Shown here: positions 18,307 to 27,516 of the stretch, piece after piece | Position numbering within the stretch: the stretch's first letter is position 1 | How the letters are laid out: each line of letters begins with the position of its first letter | DNA from: Flavihumibacter sp. ZG627 | GTDB taxonomy: Bacteria; Bacteroidota; Bacteroidia; Chitinophagales; Chitinophagaceae | Reading direction: 5' to 3' | Assembly (NCBI RefSeq): GCF_000814325.1 | Contig: NZ_JPHF01000003.1 | Coordinates: 248,001 to 312,000, forward strand | Length of the DNA stretch: 64,000 nt | The notes under the pieces: model-generated | Database searches by the model: none | What the model was told of the DNA's origin: nothing | Seen by the model: the letters and a program-made list of their open reading frames with translations, nothing else | Translations under genes and position numbers: made by a program

Positions 18307-19671
18307 ATGAAAAAGTATTCCTTCTTTTCTCTTCTCCCCATTCTGTTCTTCTTATTAATGATAAGCAGTTGTAAGAAAGACCAGTTTGATGTTGAGGCCT
18401 CGCAAAAGGAGCTTGGCAAGAACAGTGACCTCTCTGGCCATTTAAAGCAAACCAAAACCTACTCTTCTGAGGTGGTACAAAGCTGGATTCAGATGCAGCT
18501 TGACCTTGTTCGGGTACCAGGAGGGGCAACCGGATTTCCTCGTCCCGCTTCAAATTTTGCCTATTGCGGCATTGCCCTGTATGAGGCAGTTGTTCCCGGC
18601 ATGCCAGCCTACCAGAGCCTGGTTGGGCAGCTCACTGATTTTAATCCTGATATGCCGGAAGCAGAACCGGGTAAGGCCTATCATTGGCCGAGTTCAGCCA
18701 ATGCGGCACTGGCCTATATGAACAGGAATATCTTCACCAATGCAACGCCAGCCCAGCAGAATGCTATAACAGCGCTGGAGAATTCAATCGCAGCCGGTTT
18801 TTCAGATGTGCATCCGGATATACTTGCCAGGTCAGTAGCTTTTGGCCGTGCGGTAGCCAAAGAAGTATTGGACTGGGCGGTTACAGATGGAAGTTTTACA
18901 CCACGTGATCCCTATCAGCCACCTGTGGGCCCGGGACTGTGGGCGCCAACGCCACCAAATTTCCCTGGGGCTATTGGTCCCTATTGGGGGCTATTCCGTG
19001 TGCTTGTGCCGGGCAGCCTCGCCGGATCAGCACCACCACCTCCACCTGCCTATTCAGAAGATCCCTCATCAGAATACTATGCCATGGTGAAAGAAGTTTA
19101 TGATATCTCACAATCACTAACTGAGGAACAAACTGCCATAGGATGGTATTATGCTGATGTTCCCGGTTATGTGGGCGGATCGCATTATATAGCTATTCTG
19201 ATGCAGTTGTTAGATCTTGATGGCTCTGCTCTCGACAAGGCTGCGCTGGCCTATGCGAAATCAGGGATAGCTTCTGCCGATGCGCAGGTGGGATGCTGGC
19301 ACGCAAAGTATCAATACAATGTAGAACGTCCTATCAGGTATATCAGGGAGGTGCTTGGTCATACAGGATGGAATCCATTATTCAATACACCTGGCCATCC
19401 GGATTATTTATCGGGCCATTCAACTAACGGGGGTGCTGTAGAGGTGATGTTCAGCGACCTGTTTGGTCATGATTTTGCGTTTTCCAATCATACCTACGAT
19501 TATAAAGGATTTGCTCCAAGGCACTATGATAATTTCACGGATATGGCTGTTGAAATTGGCAAGGCAAGGGTATATGCGGGTATACATTACACCAGTTCCT
19601 GTGTTGAAGGTCGGCTACAGGGAATGAAGGTTGCTCAGAATGTTCTGAACACGCTTCAGTTCATGAAGTAG
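18307..19671 (+). CDS. Vanadium-dependent haloperoxidase-like lipoprotein (PAP2 superfamily)
   Basis: This 454-residue protein has a lipoprotein signal (LFFLLMISSCKK) and a C-terminal acid phosphatase/vanadium haloperoxidase domain. Signature pieces are KYQYNVERPIRYI (near 335), PGHPDYLSGHSTNGG (near 362-376) and RVYAGIHYTSS (near 420), which supply the vanadate/phosphate ligands and the catalytic His. Homologues may be haloperoxidases or phosphatases; sequence alone does not settle this. The gene follows the two-component pair and may be its target. Confidence 0.82.
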   Translation: MKKYSFFSLLPILFFLLMISSCKKDQFDVEASQKELGKNSDLSGHLKQTKTYSSEVVQSWIQMQLDLVRVPGGATGFPRPASNFAYCGIALYEAVVPGMPAYQSLVGQLTDFNPDMPEAEPGKAYHWPSSANAALAYMNRNIFTNATPAQQNAITALENSIAAGFSDVHPDILARSVAFGRAVAKEVLDWAVTDGSFTPRDPYQPPVGPGLWAPTPPNFPGAIGPYWGLFRVLVPGSLAGSAPPPPPAYSEDPSSEYYAMVKEVYDISQSLTEEQTAIGWYYADVPGYVGGSHYIAILMQLLDLDGSALDKAALAYAKSGIASADAQVGCWHAKYQYNVERPIRYIREVLGHTGWNPLFNTPGHPDYLSGHSTNGGAVEVMFSDLFGHDFAFSNHTYDYKGFAPRHYDNFTDMAVEIGKARVYAGIHYTSSCVEGRLQGMKVAQNVLNTLQFMK

Positions 19672-19716
19672 ATGAAGATTGATTCAGAAACGGGATATTG
19701 TAAAGGCGGGCGGCTA

Positions 19717-20643
19717 CTATTGTTGTTGCAGCCATCCATAGAGGCGATATGCATCGGCGGGGTCAAACAGTTTTGTACCGGGCTGCATGGTAGCGGCTGT
19801 TCCACAGGCGATGCCAAATCGGATCATATTTTCGAGTGATTCATTTTTCATGAGCTGGTAGGCCATTCCCGCCACCATACTATCACCGGCTCCCACAGTG
19901 CTGATCTTTTTCACCGTGGGAGCCGGTACCAATAAATGACTGCCGGGGGTTACCATCAGTGCACCCTGTGGACCCATGGATACCACCACCACTTCACAGC
20001 GGCCTTCATGCAGCAATTGTTTTGCGGCACCCAGCACCTGGTCGGTTTCAAGATGATCGCGGCCCGCAAGTTGGCTGAGTTCGTTTAGATTGGGCTTAAG
20101 GAGATAAACGCCCGCCCTTGCAGCCAGCAATAAGGGCTCACCGGAACAATCAATGATGCACCTGATTCCATTTCGCTGTGAATAGCTGGCTACACGTGCA
20201 TAGAAGCCGGGAGCAAATCCGGGAGGAAGACTACCGCTGGCAATGATCATCTCCGGCTTTTCTTGAATGGATGCCAGTGCATCGAGGATAGCGTCTTCCA
20301 CTTTGGCTGAAAGGGTTGGTCCGGGTAGTACAAGCCGGTACTGGCTGTTACTGCTGGTTTCCAGGAGCACCACATTTTCTCTTGTATCGCCATGGATGGG
20401 AACGGCGAAATATTGAATACCCGCCTCCTGCAGACATTTCTCTAACTGCATGCCATTGATGCCACCACTGGTGATGATGGCCTTATTGGGAGCGCCAAGC
20501 CGCGAGAGGGCCTTGCTTACATTGATGCCACCACCGCCAGCCTCCACCACCATTTCCGTACAGCGCATTTTCTTTTCCGCCACCAGCTTTTCAGTGGAGG
20601 TACTTTTATCAACCGCGGGATTAACGGTAATGGTGAGGATCAT
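19717..20643 (-). CDS. PfkB family sugar kinase (1-phosphofructokinase/LacC type)
   Basis: This 308-residue kinase has the N-terminal GGGGINVSKALSRLG motif and the C-terminal catalytic GAGDSMVAGMAY motif of PfkB kinases. MILTITVNPAVDKS at the start is typical of the fruK/lacC/pfkB branch, which phosphorylates fructose-1-P, tagatose-6-P or fructose-6-P. No sugar transporter is nearby to refine the substrate. It lies 9 bp after the DsbA-family gene on the same strand. Confidence 0.85.
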   Translation of the reverse strand: MILTITVNPAVDKSTSTEKLVAEKKMRCTEMVVEAGGGGINVSKALSRLGAPNKAIITSGGINGMQLEKCLQEAGIQYFAVPIHGDTRENVVLLETSSNSQYRLVLPGPTLSAKVEDAILDALASIQEKPEMIIASGSLPPGFAPGFYARVASYSQRNGIRCIIDCSGEPLLLAARAGVYLLKPNLNELSQLAGRDHLETDQVLGAAKQLLHEGRCEVVVVSMGPQGALMVTPGSHLLVPAPTVKKISTVGAGDSMVAGMAYQLMKNESLENMIRFGIACGTAATMQPGTKLFDPADAYRLYGWLQQQ

Positions 20644-20652
20644 GGCGGTTAC

Positions 20653-21306
20653 TTAATTTTTATTAAGGTCCGCCATCACCGCCTCGATTCGTTGGATCAT
20701 GGTGGTTTGGTCGGTATAGCCTCTGGCTATGAGGAAGAACTTGCTCTCACTCACCTGCACCAGCACGCTGGGATAGCCGTTCACCTGAAGTTGCTTTACG
20801 AGCTGGAATTCATAATAGGCCTTCTCGCGGTATTCTTCGCTGTTGAGGCGGCTAAAGAAATCCTCCGCCTCGAAATTGTATTTTTCTATCAGGTGACGGT
20901 AAGCTTCATTGTCGCACAGATCACGGCCCTCAAAGTGCAGCGCATACTGGAGGTCGGCAGCAAATTCAACCTGCCTGTCGGGGAAATATTCCTTAAGAAT
21001 GCAGAGAGCAATTGCCGGCTTCTCTGAGTTGGGATACCAATCGCTTTCAGATGGGTTAAAGATATGCCAGAGATAATCTTCACCGAAACGCACACCGGTA
21101 AGCTCTTCAATGCCCTTATAGGCCTCGCTTATATAGCCCGCTACAACGCTGATGTGGCGAGGCTCTTCGGGGAGTATCATCCCACCCGACAATACTTCAA
21201 AAGCTATCTGGTCGGAATAAAGTTCTGCCATTTTTTTCATCACGGGACTGAAACCATAGCACCAGCCACAATACGCATCATAACAGTAGTAGATCGTAGG
21301 AGTCAT
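20653..21306 (-). CDS. DsbA family (FrnE-like) thioredoxin-fold protein
   Basis: This 217-residue protein has a CGWC active site at residues 13-16 (YYCYDAYCGWCYGFSP) and the DsbA helical insertion. It lacks a signal peptide, so it is probably a cytosolic oxidoreductase of the FrnE/DsbA subfamily. The cis-Pro loop is visible as NGYPSVLVQ. It precedes the PfkB kinase gene. Confidence 0.85.
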   Translation of the reverse strand: MTPTIYYCYDAYCGWCYGFSPVMKKMAELYSDQIAFEVLSGGMILPEEPRHISVVAGYISEAYKGIEELTGVRFGEDYLWHIFNPSESDWYPNSEKPAIALCILKEYFPDRQVEFAADLQYALHFEGRDLCDNEAYRHLIEKYNFEAEDFFSRLNSEEYREKAYYEFQLVKQLQVNGYPSVLVQVSESKFFLIARGYTDQTTMIQRIEAVMADLNKN

Positions 21307-21356
21307 AGTGCAAATTAACAGTAATAATCAAATTCTAATATGCTTAGGTTTGCATA

Positions 21357-22895
21357 ATGGATAATCCAACAATAGAAGTAAGGGCGCTAACGATCGCTGA
21401 TTTCCAGGAGCTGAAAGATTCGATGATAGAGGCCTATGCAAGTATGGGGGGACAGTATTGGGGAGAGTCTTCACTGGAGAAGCTGCTGAAGAAATTTCCG
21501 GAGGGGCAGATCTGTGTTACCCTCAATGGAAAGGTGGTGGGCTGTGCGCTGACGCTGATCGTGAATTTCAACCGATTTGGCGATAACCATAGCTACCGGC
21601 AGGTGACAGGAAATTTCACCTTTGATACACATGATCCGCAGGGCGATGTGTTGTATGGAATAGAGATGTTCATCAATCCCGAATCGAGGGGGCTGCGACT
21701 GGCACGCAGGTTATATGATGCGAGAAAGACACTTTGTGAAAAGCTGAATCTTCGGGCCATTGTAGCAGGGGGAAGAATACCGGGTTATGGCAAGCATGCA
21801 GACAGTATGAGTCCGCGGGAGTATATAGAAAAAGTGAGGACGCGAAAGCTTCATGACAGCACATTGAGTTTCCAGCTTGCGAATGATTTCCAGATCAAGA
21901 AAGTGCTTCGCGATTATCTTCCGGAAGACAATGAGTCCCGCGGTTATGCCACCCTGTTAGTATGGTACAATGTATTCTATGAACCCAATAGCGGGAAGAT
22001 AGGTCTGCGTAAAGATTTTGTTCGGATAGGTGTGGTACAGTGGCAGATGCGGCAGTACAAAACGCTGGAGGATCTGCTGGGACAGGTAGAATATTTTGTT
22101 GATGCGGTAAGTGATTACAGTTCTGATTTCGTGGTGCTGCCCGAGTTCTTCAATGCGCCGCTGATGGAACCATTCAATCACCTTCCGGGGCATGCCGCCA
22201 TCCGTGAGCTTGCCAAGTATACACCCGATATAGTTGCGGCGTTGTCGAAGTTTGCCATCTCCTATAATGTAAACATCATCGGCGGAAGTATGCCCGAGGA
22301 GCGGGAGGGAGATCTCTATAACACTTCTTATTTTTTGCATCGTAATGGAAAGATCGACAAGTATGATAAGATCCATCCCACCCCATCAGAAGAATATGAG
22401 TGGGCCATTAAGGGAGGAGATAAAGTGCAGGTGATAGAAACCGATGCGGGCAAGGTTGGCGTGCTGATCTGTTATGATGTGGAGTTTCCGGAGCTGGCGC
22501 GGTTACTGGCGGAGCAGGGTATGCAGATATTGTTTGTACCCTTTCTTACCGATACTCAAAATGCGTATAACCGCGTCCGTTATTGTGCCGCAGCGAGGGC
22601 TATCGAGAATGAATGCTTTGTTGCGATAGCCGGTACGGTGGGTAATCTTCCCAAGGTGCATAATATGGATCTGCAGTTTGCACAATCCGCGGTACTAACG
22701 CCCTCCGACTTTGCGTTTCCTGTGAATGGAATTAAAGCAGAGGCTACACCCAATACAGAGATGATCGTAATATCAGATGTGGATCTTACGCTGCTGGCAG
22801 AATTGCATGAGTATGGAAGTGTGACCACCATGAAAGACAGGCGACTTGATCTGTATGAGCTCAAGCTGATAAAAGGGGAGAGCAAAAAAGAGTAA
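21357..22895 (+). CDS. GNAT acetyltransferase fused to carbon-nitrogen hydrolase
   Basis: This 512-residue fusion has an N-terminal GNAT domain (residues 1-200; GIEMFINPESRGLRLARRLYDARKTL) and a C-terminal nitrilase-superfamily domain (about 220-505). The hydrolase triad is visible: Glu in VVLPEFF (about 263), Lys in KYDKIHP (about 338) and Cys in VLICYDVEFPE (about 371). Such fusions are annotated as bifunctional amidohydrolases of unknown substrate. A TAGGTTTG -7 box lies 5 bp before the ATG, so the mRNA is probably nearly leaderless. The next gene is convergent with no gap. Confidence 0.88.
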   Translation: MDNPTIEVRALTIADFQELKDSMIEAYASMGGQYWGESSLEKLLKKFPEGQICVTLNGKVVGCALTLIVNFNRFGDNHSYRQVTGNFTFDTHDPQGDVLYGIEMFINPESRGLRLARRLYDARKTLCEKLNLRAIVAGGRIPGYGKHADSMSPREYIEKVRTRKLHDSTLSFQLANDFQIKKVLRDYLPEDNESRGYATLLVWYNVFYEPNSGKIGLRKDFVRIGVVQWQMRQYKTLEDLLGQVEYFVDAVSDYSSDFVVLPEFFNAPLMEPFNHLPGHAAIRELAKYTPDIVAALSKFAISYNVNIIGGSMPEEREGDLYNTSYFLHRNGKIDKYDKIHPTPSEEYEWAIKGGDKVQVIETDAGKVGVLICYDVEFPELARLLAEQGMQILFVPFLTDTQNAYNRVRYCAAARAIENECFVAIAGTVGNLPKVHNMDLQFAQSAVLTPSDFAFPVNGIKAEATPNTEMIVISDVDLTLLAELHEYGSVTTMKDRRLDLYELKLIKGESKKE

Positions 22896-23504
22896 CTACT
22901 TATAATCTTCGTTGTGCAATTTGCCTTCAGCAAGCATTTCGATGGTCTTGCTAATGCGCTTATTGCGGGTTGCTTCTGTTTTGGCTTCACAGATCCATTC
23001 AATGAATTCCTTGCGGTGGCTGTAGCTGGCTTTGTCGAATACGTCAAAGGCTTTTTTATTTTTTGAAAGAGCCTCTTTAAGTTCTTTAGGCACCATCAGT
23101 TCCTTTTTTGGGACGGTAGATTTTTTCGGGAGTTTGATGCCTTTATCATTGAGCTCCATTGCTTCGTGGAGATAAGCGATCATTTGCTTGTTGGCGGGAA
23201 GATCTTTCAGTGACATGATCTTACCGAGATGACCCATGGCGGTTTCGGCACGGGCATTTTCTATAAGGATAGGATCTTTCATGAGAGAGGCTTTCCCGAA
23301 AATAAAGGCGCAATGTTTTTTGAAGGAAGCCATGCTGCAAAGGATCTCTTTTTTATAGAGGAAGTGCGGGAAGCCCCATTTAATGGTTTCGACAGTATCC
23401 GGACAGGCCTTGTGCACCAGCGAGCGCAGATGTTGCAGGATGGGCCTGGCAAAAGGCTGCGCCTGCTCTATATAGGCATCAATGCGAGGATCGGTTGTAA
23501 CCAT
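22896..23504 (-). CDS. YdeI/OmpD-associated family protein with DUF1801 domain
   Basis: This 202-residue protein has an N-terminal DUF1801 domain (PDTVETIKWGFPHFLYKKEILCSMASFKKHCAFIFGK) and a C-terminal bacteriocin-protection/YdeI part (VPKELKEALSKNKKAFDVFDKASYSHRKEFIEWICEAK). Function is unknown. Its stop codon directly abuts the stop codon of the GNAT-nitrilase gene. Confidence 0.82.
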   Translation of the reverse strand: MVTTDPRIDAYIEQAQPFARPILQHLRSLVHKACPDTVETIKWGFPHFLYKKEILCSMASFKKHCAFIFGKASLMKDPILIENARAETAMGHLGKIMSLKDLPANKQMIAYLHEAMELNDKGIKLPKKSTVPKKELMVPKELKEALSKNKKAFDVFDKASYSHRKEFIEWICEAKTEATRNKRISKTIEMLAEGKLHNEDYK

Positions 23505-23525
23505 ATGGACGGTTTTAAATGCTTC

Positions 23526-26357
23526 CTAATGTGCTTCCAACCAGTTATAGCCTTTACCAACTTCTGCAACAACGGGCACCTCGTTGGGGAGAGGCAGCGC
23601 GTTCTGCATGCACTCAATGACCAGCGGCATCAGCATATCAGCTTCTTCCTTTCGGGCATCGAAAACAAGTTCATCATGCACCTGAAGAATCATGCGGCTT
23701 TTCAGTCGCTCTCTTTTGATGGCAGCGTGCATAGCCGTCATCGCCAGTTTGATCATGTCGGCCGCAGTGCCCTGGATGGGACTATTGATGGCGTTGCGTT
23801 CAGCAAATCCACGGACGGTAAAATTGGAGGAGTTGATATCCCGCAACCACCGTTTACGACCCATCAGGGTTTGGACATAACCATGCTCTTTTGCAAAGTT
23901 CACCGTTTCATCCATATAGCGGGTGAGGCCACTGAATTCTTTTTTATAATTATCGATGATCTCCTTTGCTTCGGTTCTGCTGATGCCGAGGTTATCGGCA
24001 AGGCCGAAAGCCCCCTGTCCATAGATGATACCAAAGTTTACACTCTTGGCTTTACGACGTTGGTCTTTGGTCACTTCGGATTCATCAATCCCGAATACCT
24101 TGGCGGCGGTGGCGGTATGGATATCCTTACCCTGGCGGAAGGCCTCGCACATATTGGTATCGCCACTTATTGCTGCCACGATGCGCAGTTCGATCTGCGA
24201 GTAATCGGCCGAGAGCAGGATATGATTTTCATCGCGTGGGATGAAGGCTTTGCGGATCTCCCGGCCACGGTCGGTACGCACGGGGATATTCTGCAGGTTG
24301 GGATTATTGCTTGAGAGACGACCCGTTACCGCCACTGCCTGGGCATATGAAGTATGCACCCTTCCTGTTTTGCGGTTAATCATCAACGGTAGTGCATCCA
24401 CATAGGTGGAGCGAAGCTTGGTGAGTTCGCGGAAGGCGAGGATATCATCAACGATGGGGTTCTGCAATGCGAGTTTGGTGAGCACATCTTCACCCGTAGC
24501 ATACTGACCTGTTTTTGTCTTCTTTGCTTTGGGATCGATCTTCAGTTTTTCAAAAAGCACTTCACCCAATTGTTTGGGAGAAGCGAGGTTGAAGCGGATG
24601 CCTGCCTGCTGGTAAACACGTTCTTCAGCCTGCTTTGCATCGCGCTCCAGTTCTTTGGAGTATTCGTTGAGGAAATCGGTATCAACGCGGATGCCTTCAA
24701 ACTCCATATCGGTGAGCACTTTCACAAGAGGGTTCTCTACTTTCTCAAAAACCTTCTGCACTTCCAGTTCTTTGAGGAGGGGCATGAACTTTTGTTTGAG
24801 CTGCAGGGTGATGTCTGCATCTTCGGTAGCATATTCTTTAATTTTCTCCAGTTCAACATCACGCATGTTACCCTGGCCCTTACCTTTTTTACCGATCAGC
24901 TCTTCAATATGAACGGGTTCATAACCGAGGTATTTGGCACTGAGGAGATCCATGCCACGTTTGCCTTCGGGTTCAATAACATAATGCGCCAGCATGGTAT
25001 CAAAAAGATTTCCACTAAGCTCAACGCCATACCATTTCAATACCAGCAGATCGTATTTAATGTTTTGTCCCACCCAAACCTTGCTGCTATCATGAAACAG
25101 CGGCATGAGTTGCGTGAGGATAAGTTTTGTAGCCTGCATATCGGGTGGACAGGGAATATAATAACCTTCATGCGGTTTAACGGAGAATGAGACTCCAACC
25201 AGTTCAGCATCATTCGCATCAATATTTGTAGTTTCCGTATCGAAGCAAATTTCAGAGAATGCGGAAAGTTTTTTCACTAAGGCGTTAATAGCATCAGCGC
25301 CCTGAACCAGTTCATAATTATGTGGCGTATTATTTATGTTCTTATCGATCTTCAGTGCCATCTCCTCTGCGAGTTCATCCGTATTGGCAGCAACATTTTG
25401 CGGTCCATTATTATTAGAAGCAACAGCATTTCCGAAAAGATCGGTCTGAACACCTTGTGGTGCAGATGGTGTGCTGGTTAATATTTCTTCACCGAGAATT
25501 CTTTTCGCGACGGTGCGGAATTCAAGTTCGGTGAAGATCTCACGCAGTCCATCACGATTCCATTCTTTCAGTTTAAAATCGCCTTCATGAAATTCAACAG
25601 GAACATTCGTGATGATGGTGGCGAGTTTTTTTGAAACGATTGCGGATTCCCTTCCGTTGCGGATCTTTTCGCCCAGTGCGCCTTTGATAGAATCAGCGTT
25701 GGCGAGAATGTTTTCGAGGGTTCCGTATTCAGCCAATAATTTAGCGGCGGTCTTTTCACCAACGCCGGGGATACCGGGAATATTATCAACAGCATCACCC
25801 ATTAATCCAAGTACATCGATCACCTGGTCGACCGATTTAATATTCCATTTAGCGCACACTTCTTCGGGCCCCATGATCTCTATATCACCGCCCTGGTAAC
25901 CGGGTTTATAAATTTTTATTTTATCAGAAACAAGTTGGCCATAGTCTTTATCGGGTGTAACCATGAATACTTCGTAACCTGCCGCGGCGGCCTGTTTGCT
26001 GAGCGTACCAACAACATCATCGGCTTCAAATCCATCCATTTCGATGCAGGGAATATTGAAACCTTTGATGATGCGTTTGATATCGGGGATAGCGAGAAGA
26101 AGATCTTCGGGAGCCTCTTGTCTGTTTGCTTTGTATTCGGTGAAATCAGTATGTCTTTCTGTTGGTGCCTGTGTATCAAAACAGACGGCCATATGAGAAG
26201 GATGACGATTATTAATTAGTTCGAGGAGAGCGTTGGTAAAACCAAACTGTGCATTTGTATTCTTACCCTGGGAGGTAATACGAGGGCTCCTGATCAGAGC
26301 ATAATATGCTCTGAAAATCAGTGCCATGGCGTCTAGCAGAAACAGTCTTTTATCCAT
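23526..26357 (-). CDS. polA: DNA polymerase I
   Basis: This 943-residue enzyme has the full three-domain layout: an N-terminal 5'-3' exonuclease (FLLDAMALIFRAYYAL to about residue 300), a 3'-5' exonuclease whose catalytic DxE is intact (CFDTETTN), and a family A polymerase domain (LLSADYSQIELR; QVHDELVFDA). It fills gaps and removes primers. Start is ATG at 26357; the longer frame would add 18 unlikely residues. Confidence 0.95.
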   Translation of the reverse strand: MDKRLFLLDAMALIFRAYYALIRSPRITSQGKNTNAQFGFTNALLELINNRHPSHMAVCFDTQAPTERHTDFTEYKANRQEAPEDLLLAIPDIKRIIKGFNIPCIEMDGFEADDVVGTLSKQAAAAGYEVFMVTPDKDYGQLVSDKIKIYKPGYQGGDIEIMGPEEVCAKWNIKSVDQVIDVLGLMGDAVDNIPGIPGVGEKTAAKLLAEYGTLENILANADSIKGALGEKIRNGRESAIVSKKLATIITNVPVEFHEGDFKLKEWNRDGLREIFTELEFRTVAKRILGEEILTSTPSAPQGVQTDLFGNAVASNNNGPQNVAANTDELAEEMALKIDKNINNTPHNYELVQGADAINALVKKLSAFSEICFDTETTNIDANDAELVGVSFSVKPHEGYYIPCPPDMQATKLILTQLMPLFHDSSKVWVGQNIKYDLLVLKWYGVELSGNLFDTMLAHYVIEPEGKRGMDLLSAKYLGYEPVHIEELIGKKGKGQGNMRDVELEKIKEYATEDADITLQLKQKFMPLLKELEVQKVFEKVENPLVKVLTDMEFEGIRVDTDFLNEYSKELERDAKQAEERVYQQAGIRFNLASPKQLGEVLFEKLKIDPKAKKTKTGQYATGEDVLTKLALQNPIVDDILAFRELTKLRSTYVDALPLMINRKTGRVHTSYAQAVAVTGRLSSNNPNLQNIPVRTDRGREIRKAFIPRDENHILLSADYSQIELRIVAAISGDTNMCEAFRQGKDIHTATAAKVFGIDESEVTKDQRRKAKSVNFGIIYGQGAFGLADNLGISRTEAKEIIDNYKKEFSGLTRYMDETVNFAKEHGYVQTLMGRKRWLRDINSSNFTVRGFAERNAINSPIQGTAADMIKLAMTAMHAAIKRERLKSRMILQVHDELVFDARKEEADMLMPLVIECMQNALPLPNEVPVVAEVGKGYNWLEAH

Positions 26358-26488
26358 AGTTGCAAAGATAGTGCCCAAAGGCTCCTTAAATATAAATCGA
26401 TGCATTAACATTTCTCTAAGACATTACTGGCACGGTCATTGGATATGGGGGTATAGCAACAATATTCTACCAACAAAAAAAATAGTTT

Positions 26489-26911
26489 ATGAAAAAGATG
26501 CAGGCAACGGCATTGGCTTTTGGTGTAATGGCCGCGGGATTATTTGCATTCGCAAATATAGAAGGCGGATCTATCAAAGGGACAGTAACGCCGGCTGAAA
26601 ATGTAGCTAATGTATGGGCAGTTTCAAGTACCGATACAGTACGTTCAATTCTTGAGAACGGAAACTTTACGATCAATGATCTGAAGCCAGGAGATTACAA
26701 GTTAGTGATCGAGGCTAAGGCTCCATACAGGCATACGATCAAAGACAGCGTTAGTGTTGTTGATGCGCAGCCTGTGGATGTTGGTATGATTGCGCTTCTG
26801 GAGGCAGCAACAAAGCCAGTTCCGGACAGTGTTTCAGGTCAGCCGGTTCAGGATAGTGTGATGAAGAAGCCTGTAGTTGATACGCTGAAGAAAGAGACGG
26901 CGAAGCAGTAA
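26489..26911 (+). CDS. Small secreted carboxypeptidase-regulatory-like protein, copy 1
   Basis: This 140-residue protein has a signal-like N-terminus (MQATALAFGVMAAGLFAFA) and one carboxypeptidase-regulatory-like beta domain (GSIKGTVTPAENVANVWAVS ... INDLKPGDYKLVIEAKAPY). The Ser/Asp/Lys-rich tail after residue 105 contains DSV-PV repeats. A close paralogue lies 600 bp downstream. Function is unknown; such domains often carry surface or stress roles. Confidence 0.7.
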   Translation: MKKMQATALAFGVMAAGLFAFANIEGGSIKGTVTPAENVANVWAVSSTDTVRSILENGNFTINDLKPGDYKLVIEAKAPYRHTIKDSVSVVDAQPVDVGMIALLEAATKPVPDSVSGQPVQDSVMKKPVVDTLKKETAKQ

Positions 26912-26915
26912 GGAA

Positions 26916-26999
26916 GGCAATAGGCAATAGGGAATAGAAGGGAAGAGAAAAATAGATAGTAATAGATAAGATAATAGGCAACGGTGAATAGAGAAGAGC
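26916..26999 (+). repeat. Dispersed GGCAATAGGCAATAG repeat, copy 2, with variants
   Basis: Directly after the stop codon of the preceding gene, GGCAATAGGCAATAG plus GGAATAG (26916-26937) is followed by several GAATAGA-like units and a second diverged copy at 26978-26999. Confidence 0.7.
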
Positions 27000-27049
27000 A
27001 CACAAGTATTAGAAGTTTTTATATCAGCAATTAGCTGAGCTTATAAAAT

Positions 27050-27091
27050 GCGATTGCATAGGGCTTGTGATTTTAGTACCTATGCAATCGC
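27050..27091. promoter_or_regulatory. 13-bp perfect inverted repeat before the second small secreted gene
   Basis: GCGATTGCATAGG (27050-27062) and CCTATGCAATCGC (27079-27091) are separated by 16 nt and end 25 bp before the ATG at 27117. In RNA this would form a strong hairpin in the leader; in DNA it could be an operator. No T-run follows, so it is not a normal terminator. Confidence 0.6.
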
Positions 27092-27116
27092 TCTTTCAAC
27101 CACAAAAAGAGAACAT

Positions 27117-27434
27117 ATGAAAAACATGAAAATGACAGTGCTTGCACTGGGTGTTATGACAGCAGGATTATTTGCCTTTAAGGGTCTGGAGACAGGTTCT
27201 ATCAAAGGAACAGTTACACCTGCTGATGGTGCGGTTAAGGCGTGGGCACTTTCTGCTACTGATACATTGAAAGCAGATATCATGAATGGTGCTTTTGAGA
27301 TCGTGAATGTTAAGCCGGGAGATTACCGTCTTATCATTGAAGCAAAGGCTCCTTACAAGAGCACTGCTAAGGATGGTGTTAGTGTAAAAGATGCACAGCC
27401 TACAGATGTTGGCGAGATCAAACTTGATCAATAG
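27117..27434 (+). CDS. Small secreted carboxypeptidase-regulatory-like protein, copy 2
   Basis: This 105-residue protein is a paralogue of the one at 26489-26911. Both have a signal-like N-terminus followed by GSIKGTVTPA, a WA(V/L)S motif, and KPGDY(K/R)L(V/I)IEAKAPY, then a VSV..AQP.DVG end. Copy 2 lacks the low-complexity tail. The start is ATG at 27117, after the inverted repeat at 27050-27091. A strong terminator follows. Function is unknown. Confidence 0.72.
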   Translation: MKNMKMTVLALGVMTAGLFAFKGLETGSIKGTVTPADGAVKAWALSATDTLKADIMNGAFEIVNVKPGDYRLIIEAKAPYKSTAKDGVSVKDAQPTDVGEIKLDQ

Positions 27435-27459
27435 TATTTCCGCTATGAAAAAATAAAGA

Positions 27460-27485
27460 GCAGCACGTGAGTGCTGCTTTTTTTT
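27460..27485 (+). terminator. Strong rho-independent terminator
   Basis: A perfect 7-bp stem GCAGCAC / GTGCTGC with a GTGA loop is followed by eight Ts. It lies 25 bp after the stop codon of the second small secreted protein gene. Confidence 0.9.
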
Positions 27486-27516
27486 GTGCTACATTCAAGG
27501 GTTATAATGCAAGATT

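Noticed and set aside
18307-19671. Assigning haloperoxidase activity
   Set aside because: The PAP2-fold motifs are shared with acid phosphatases, so only family membership is claimed.
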